DNA of 8,364 nucleotides from Anaerolineales bacterium (GTDB lineage: Bacteria > Chloroflexota > Anaerolineae > Anaerolineales > E44-bin32), in contig JAUWDI010000031.1 in the NCBI GenBank assembly GCA_030608865.1, positions 1 to 8,364 on the forward strand, in the 5' to 3' direction. Within the stretch, counting starts at the first letter, position 1; every line of letters begins with the position of its first letter. The notes under the pieces are model-generated. The model did no database searches. It was not told where the DNA came from and saw only the letters and a list, made by a program, of their open reading frames with translations. The translations under genes were made by a program, and so were the position numbers. Below, one piece after another: positions 4,193 through 8,364 of this stretch.

Positions 4193-6986
4193 TGGTTTTG
4201 CTATCTCTTACCTTTGCAGCTTCAGTCATTGCCAGCAGGAAATCGCTCAACCGTTTCTGGGCGTCGAAATAAAGGTAGAGGACAGGCGATCCGTAGTCTT
4301 TCATCGCCGCCAGATCGCTCAGGGCTTGCCCTTCAAACAACTGTCCGAATGTGTAATTTTTACCGGGTATAGCTTCATCTTTTCGGGGCTTCACCATCAG
4401 GATTAGATAGACCATGTCCTTTAGCCCACGGTCTGAACCGAGGTCACATTCAGCGGAACTAACCAGTGAGAACAAGCCTAGTTGATCGCGAAGCGCATGA
4501 CGCAGGCGTCTCACCTTTCCCTGAATGGTTTTCGACATGGGAGAATAGAAGCGCAATCCCAAGCCTCCCGCTTCCTGTGATTCGGCGAGAATAAAATCAA
4601 CCATTTCAGATAATCCGCTTCCTGTGAACTTCAAATCCCGTGACGCGGATTTCATCTGCACGCCATCGCCCTGCCATAAAGGATCCGCCTGAGGCAGTTC
4701 ACCCTTGCGTTCGAGTCTGTGCAAAATGTGTTGGAGCTCCACCCTGCTCCGCTGCAGGGCATCGAGATCTGTGGGATTTGCTGATAACAAATGCTGTGCG
4801 ATTGCCGCGCCAATCTGCCATTGAACGAGAATCTCACCTATCGCTTCGGGGCACGTGCTTGTCTCCAGCACAAGAACGGGAATACCCGCGCGTTTCCAGC
4901 CAGCCAGACGACGGTCCAATGCACCAGAACTGCGCAGGTACACAAACAGGCGATCGTCGCCGTAGACATCCCCGGACCCCGGAGGTTCATCCCTGATCGT
5001 GATGAATCCGCTCTCATCTCTCCCGCGCCCTGCAGCGAGAAGGCCTTCGATCCACTTGAGAATCGGCTCCAAGGGCGGGTCGGCGAAAAGCGTTACTTTA
5101 TTCCGCCCACTGCGGAAAGCCGCGGCCAACACAGAGCTGAGAAAAAGACCGGGGTTCTGGGCAGCATCTACGAGTGGACCGCAGGCACGCGTCATATCTA
5201 CACCACCCTGCACGAAGGACTGGATATCTGCGCCAGATAACGCTGCGGGCAGGAGGCTCGTCCAATTGAACGGGGAGAGCCAGAGGTCATCCTGGCTTTC
5301 CACCTTTATAATTCTATGGATACCCTGCTCTACAGCCCAATTATGTAATTTGGAACCCTCTTCCGTGATGACGACGAAATGATCCCCTGTTTGCTCCTCA
5401 ATCTTCTGAACCGCTTGTTCCCAAAAAGTTGAGAGTAAATGCTCTTCTATTCCATCGCCCGATGAAGAATCCACAATAAGATACAAAGTTGCTTCAGGTG
5501 CAATTTTCTTCTTTAGTGCGCGTATGGCATCCGGATTCGTCGTACTAATTATGTGCAAATCAAGTCCGTTGGGTAACGTCAGGATCCGCGCCAGCATCTC
5601 CGCAGTGAATGTTCCGCCCCCTGGTCCGATGAGGACAAATGTAGTAATTGCCGGGTTTAACGTTCCTGCGAAACGGGTGAGCTCAGCGATTCCAGTTGAC
5701 ATTCTCGCAGGCTCTGATAGCCACCTCAACCAACGGCGAACCCGCGCTTTCTCGCGATCGCGTTCCACCCAAAGAGTCACGTCCTCCTGCCAGAGCCTCT
5801 TCCCAACCTCATCTCGCTCTAACTCCACCAGGGTCTCCCGCATTTTCGGTTCAAGTGCAGCGAGCTCCTTCTGGAAAGCGCCCGCCTTCTCTTTGATAGT
5901 CCCCAAAATTGAACGATAAGCTACAGCGGACTCACTTACACACTGCCTCTCAAGCTGTTCCGCAGCCGCATCGAGCGAAATCCCAAGGTCAACCAGCGCC
6001 TGCAATTGGCTGCGGGCAGTTGAGATATTCTCTGGTAGTGTCAGCTCCGGTGTTCCATGATCCCTGAAAGCCTTCAGGGTCGCTTCAGAAAGTGCGTTTA
6101 CGGTATCCAGTCCAATCAGATGATTGACATAGTATGTATCAGGATATTCTGGGTTCTTCATGCTCGTAGACGCCCAGAGAGGTCTTTGCGCTCGCGCCCC
6201 CCGCGCGGCGAGGTATTGAAATCGTTCCCCTTGAAACGTCGCTACAAATTGCGCGTACGCAAGCTTACAATTGGCGACGGCTACTTTGCCGAGCAAGGAG
6301 GAAGCGCGCTCGCCATCGGCTTCGCCGCGCCGGATAATCTCCTTCAGCTGCTCATCCAGCGCGATATCGATCGGCGAGACGAAAAATGAGGCCACGGAGG
6401 TAACATGATCGAGCGAGCCGCCATCTTCGAGGCGCCCTTCTAAGCCGCTCATGTAGGCTTCCATAACCTCGATGTAGCGACCCAGAGAGAAAATCAACGT
6501 TGCATTTATATTGATACCTGCTCGAATGGAAGCTTCAATTGCAGGGAGGCCGGCGAGCGTTGCCGGAATCTTAATCATCGCATTAGGACGATTGACCACA
6601 TTCCATAGACGCCTCGTCTCTTCAATGGTCATGTTTGTGTCATCGGCGAATTCGGGATTCACATCGATCGAAACAAACCCATCCCCACCGTTCGTTTGCT
6701 CGAAAAGCGGCAGGAAGGCATCTGCCGCGGCGCGGATATCATCAATGGCATGTTGGTCGAAGATCTTTTCTGCCGTCCACCCTGCCTGGGCGAACCGGCG
6801 CAAATCGACCGAGTAATTTTCGCTCGACACGATGGCACTTTCAAAAACAGTTAGGTTGGATATCGCCCCACGCAGCTCTCCAGCAGCGACTCTATCCGCC
6901 AATTCACCAGAATCGAGCGAGTCCCTGCGGATGTACTCCAACCACAGGGACTGACCGAGTAAATGAACAGATTGGATCGGGTCCAT
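4182..6986 (-). CDS. tal: Transaldolase fused to a degenerate phosphoglucose isomerase-like domain
   Basis: The 934-residue protein has two parts. Residues 1-370 are a transaldolase of the long bacterial type: SNLTVFESAI (43-52), MIKIPAT with the Schiff-base lysine Lys139, NINATLIFSLGRY (159-171) and LWASTSMKNPEYPDTYYV (270-287). It should move a dihydroxyacetone unit between sugar phosphates in the pentose phosphate pathway. Residues 440-934 match the layout of the SIS-type phosphoglucose isomerase found in transaldolase fusions (GPGGGTF, STTNPD, LLPAALSG, VYGDDRLFVYLR, VQWQIGAAIA), but key motifs are changed. SKSGTT is SSSGDG (507-512), the GGR loop before LLPAAL is LWL (568-570), ESTGK is AGRGR (652-656), and the terminal lysine after NPFDQP is Arg748. 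Isomerase activity is therefore doubtful. GGAG lies 6 bases before the ATG. Transketolase is upstream and the nuclease-like gene overlaps the end. Confidence 0.93.
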   Translation of the reverse strand: MDPIQSVHLLGQSLWLEYIRRDSLDSGELADRVAAGELRGAISNLTVFESAIVSSENYSVDLRRFAQAGWTAEKIFDQHAIDDIRAAADAFLPLFEQTNGGDGFVSIDVNPEFADDTNMTIEETRRLWNVVNRPNAMIKIPATLAGLPAIEASIRAGININATLIFSLGRYIEVMEAYMSGLEGRLEDGGSLDHVTSVASFFVSPIDIALDEQLKEIIRRGEADGERASSLLGKVAVANCKLAYAQFVATFQGERFQYLAARGARAQRPLWASTSMKNPEYPDTYYVNHLIGLDTVNALSEATLKAFRDHGTPELTLPENISTARSQLQALVDLGISLDAAAEQLERQCVSESAVAYRSILGTIKEKAGAFQKELAALEPKMRETLVELERDEVGKRLWQEDVTLWVERDREKARVRRWLRWLSEPARMSTGIAELTRFAGTLNPAITTFVLIGPGGGTFTAEMLARILTLPNGLDLHIISTTNPDAIRALKKKIAPEATLYLIVDSSSGDGIEEHLLSTFWEQAVQKIEEQTGDHFVVITEEGSKLHNWAVEQGIHRIIKVESQDDLWLSPFNWTSLLPAALSGADIQSFVQGGVDMTRACGPLVDAAQNPGLFLSSVLAAAFRSGRNKVTLFADPPLEPILKWIEGLLAAGRGRDESGFITIRDEPPGSGDVYGDDRLFVYLRSSGALDRRLAGWKRAGIPVLVLETSTCPEAIGEILVQWQIGAAIAQHLLSANPTDLDALQRSRVELQHILHRLERKGELPQADPLWQGDGVQMKSASRDLKFTGSGLSEMVDFILAESQEAGGLGLRFYSPMSKTIQGKVRRLRHALRDQLGLFSLVSSAECDLGSDRGLKDMVYLILMVKPRKDEAIPGKNYTFGQLFEGQALSDLAAMKDYGSPVLYLYFDAQKRLSDFLLAMTEAAKVRDSKTNDG

Positions 6987-6991
6987 CTTCT

Positions 6992-7005
6992 GCTCCTGCA
7001 GGAGC
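6992..7005. repeat. 14-bp perfect palindrome covering the transaldolase ribosome binding site
   Basis: GCTCCTGCAGGAGC is its own reverse complement. On the minus strand its second half is the GGAG that serves as the ribosome binding site of the transaldolase fusion gene. In mRNA two molecules or a competing fold could hide the site; as DNA it could bind a dimeric protein. Neither is demonstrated. Confidence 0.5.
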
Positions 7006-7017
7006 CGTTTCCCTTAA

Positions 7018-7076
7018 TATCTTACTCTGCCGAACCAAGATAAACACTCTTGTGCCGTTACCCAACCCATGGTTGG
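7018..7076. repeat. Two inverted repeats in the transketolase-transaldolase gap
   Basis: The 164-base gap (6987-7150) holds TATCTT-N13-AAGATA (arms 7018-7023 and 7037-7042) and CCAACC-CAT-GGTTGG (7062-7076). The latter is a compact 6-bp stem with a 3-base loop. Both could fold in the minus-strand transcript between the two genes and tune transaldolase expression, or mark a promoter region. There is no long T-run that would make either a strong terminator. Confidence 0.35.
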
Positions 7077-7150
7077 AAACGCCTTCACTCGAGTAGCGAA
7101 GATACACAGAGTTAATATTTTCCGGCTTACCAACCGGGCACCTTCATGGC

Positions 7151-8364
7151 TTATTTGCCAGAGGTCTCGATCCGCGTCAGGACTTCCTGGGCATTCTGGA
7201 CAACATTATCCGCTGTCAATCCAAAGCGCTCGTAGAGCTCCTCGAATGGGGCCGATTCTCCGTAGTGGTCAATGCCGATGACCGCTCCGTCGTCTCCAAC
7301 CCATCGTTCCCACCCAAGCGTGATGCCGGCCTCAATAGCTACGCGGGCTCGAATCGCCCCCGGTAGAACCTGTTGTCGATACTCTTCGGATTGAGCTTCG
7401 AATAGCTCCCAAGAAGGGAACGAAACGATGCGCGTCGAGATACCATCGCCCGCGAGTTTTGCACCAGCTTCGAGGATGATCTCGACCTCCGATCCCGACG
7501 CCATCAAGATAAGCCGTGGTGGCCCCTCCCCTAGATCTGCAAGGATATAAGCGCCCTTCTGTAATCCCTCAGCCGATCCGAATTTCGTCCGGTCGATTGT
7601 CGGCAGCGCTTGACGGGTTAACGCCAGCGCCGTCGGGCCGTCATCCCTTTCCAACGCGGACATCCAGGCTTGTGCAACCTCATTTGCATCGGCCGGCCGC
7701 AAAACAACCATATTGGGGATCGTGCGCAGCGCGGTGAGCTGTTCAATGGGTTGATGCGTGGGTCCATCCTCTCCGAGACCAATCGAATCATGAGTGAATA
7801 CATAAATTACGCGCTGCTCCATTAATGCTGCCAGGCGGACCGCCCCGCGCATGTAGTCGGAGAACACCAGGAAGGTCCCACCGAAGGGGATGAGCCCGCC
7901 ATGTAGAGAAAGACCGTTCAGGATCGCTCCCATTGCATGCTCGCGCACACCGAAATGCAGGTACCGCCCGGCTCGGTCTTCAAGGGTAAAAGCTGTTTCC
8001 CCTTCCCCTTCCAGTGCGGTCTTGTTCGAGCCGGTCAGGTCAGCCGATCCGCCGATCAATTCTGGAATGAAAGGCGCCAATGCGTTCAGGACCTTGCCTG
8101 ATGAGGCGCGCGTGGCCATGCCTTTCGCGTCGCTATCAAAAACAGGAAGCTTTCCTCTCACCTCAACGGGGAGTACTCCAGACATGGTTCGCTTAAATTG
8201 CGCGTGCAGTTCAGAGTATGCCTCTCCATAACTTGCCAACCTCTCCTGCCAGGATTCATACGCCTTGAGATTGCGTTGGGCGCCAGCGTGGTAATGCTCG
8301 CGCACATCATCCGGAACGAGGAAAGCAGGCTCTTGCGGCCAACCCAATTTCTCCTTCGCACGGG
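7151..8364 (-). CDS. tkt: Transketolase, C-terminal 403 residues (cut by right window edge)
   Basis: The frame is open to the window edge. Upstream of the TTG at 8347 it still reads RAKEK before LGWPQEPAF, a conserved internal transketolase segment, so that TTG is not a start. The visible part covers the pyrimidine-binding and C-terminal domains: LIGGSADLTGSNKT, RYLHFGVREHAMG with the catalytic glutamate that activates thiamine diphosphate, and FTHDSIGLGEDGPTHQPIEQ with substrate-phosphate histidines. The C-terminal domain includes ASGSEVEIILEA and IGIDHYGESAPFEELYERFG. The enzyme moves two-carbon ketol units between sugar phosphates in the cytoplasm, in the non-oxidative pentose phosphate pathway or Calvin cycle. 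The transaldolase fusion follows 164 bases downstream on the same strand, as expected for a shared pathway. All motifs look intact and activity is likely. The N-terminal diphosphate-binding domain lies outside the window. Confidence 0.96.
   Translation of the reverse strand, partial: RAKEKLGWPQEPAFLVPDDVREHYHAGAQRNLKAYESWQERLASYGEAYSELHAQFKRTMSGVLPVEVRGKLPVFDSDAKGMATRASSGKVLNALAPFIPELIGGSADLTGSNKTALEGEGETAFTLEDRAGRYLHFGVREHAMGAILNGLSLHGGLIPFGGTFLVFSDYMRGAVRLAALMEQRVIYVFTHDSIGLGEDGPTHQPIEQLTALRTIPNMVVLRPADANEVAQAWMSALERDDGPTALALTRQALPTIDRTKFGSAEGLQKGAYILADLGEGPPRLILMASGSEVEIILEAGAKLAGDGISTRIVSFPSWELFEAQSEEYRQQVLPGAIRARVAIEAGITLGWERWVGDDGAVIGIDHYGESAPFEELYERFGLTADNVVQNAQEVLTRIETSGK

Noticed and set aside
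4640..6816. Several plus-strand ORFs of 100-150 codons opposite the transaldolase fusion
   Set aside because: They are antisense to a long, well-supported gene, have arginine- and proline-rich compositions typical of shadow frames, and show no family motifs.
7062..7076. A terminator between transketolase and transaldolase
   Set aside because: The 6-bp stem is not followed by a T-run on the minus strand, so read-through into transaldolase remains the simpler reading.

Overview
The window reads as a bacterial chromosome segment of moderate GC. The best guess for the source is a member of the Chloroflexota (Anaerolineae-like or a related uncultured lineage). That guess rests on gene content: a DUF1641 / DsrC / DsrE3 sulfur-trafficking cluster, a lipoprotein with two rhodanese domains, and a transaldolase fused to a phosphoglucose-isomerase-like half. 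It is an inference, not a measurement.

Left part (1-1217, + strand): the end of a DUF1641 gene cut by the window edge, a small DsrC/TusE-family protein with only its C-terminal cysteine, and a DsrE3-type sulfurtransferase. Spacing is tight, each downstream gene has a clear ribosome binding site, and the unit ends at a perfect 10-bp stem terminator. DsrE and DsrC proteins pass protein-bound sulfane sulfur by thiol exchange, so this looks like part of a cytoplasmic sulfur relay. No TusA, sulfite reductase or heterodisulfide reductase gene is inside the window.

Middle (1235-3196): a minus-strand XRE-cupin regulator is divergent from a double-rhodanese lipoprotein gene. The 426-base region between them has no gene but holds several inverted repeats, the strongest being two perfect 12-bp arms just before the lipoprotein gene. 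The lipoprotein keeps a catalytic cysteine in domain 1 but has serine in domain 2. It also ends at a TAA that falls inside the conserved C-terminal motif of domain 2, and the reading frame after the stop still resembles the missing motif.

Right part (3368-8364, minus strand): transketolase (cut by the right edge), then a transaldolase/phosphoglucose-isomerase fusion, then a PD-(D/E)XK nuclease-like protein whose start overlaps the end of the fusion gene by 11 bases. Transketolase and transaldolase form the non-oxidative pentose phosphate pathway. The isomerase half has lost most recognisable catalytic motifs and may be a pseudoenzyme. The two halves of the window converge at about 3200-3370, so sulfur handling and sugar-phosphate metabolism are separate transcription units here.

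The most unusual points are the degenerate isomerase half, the nuclease-like gene coupled to a central-carbon operon, the single-cysteine DsrC, and the apparent decay of the second rhodanese domain.
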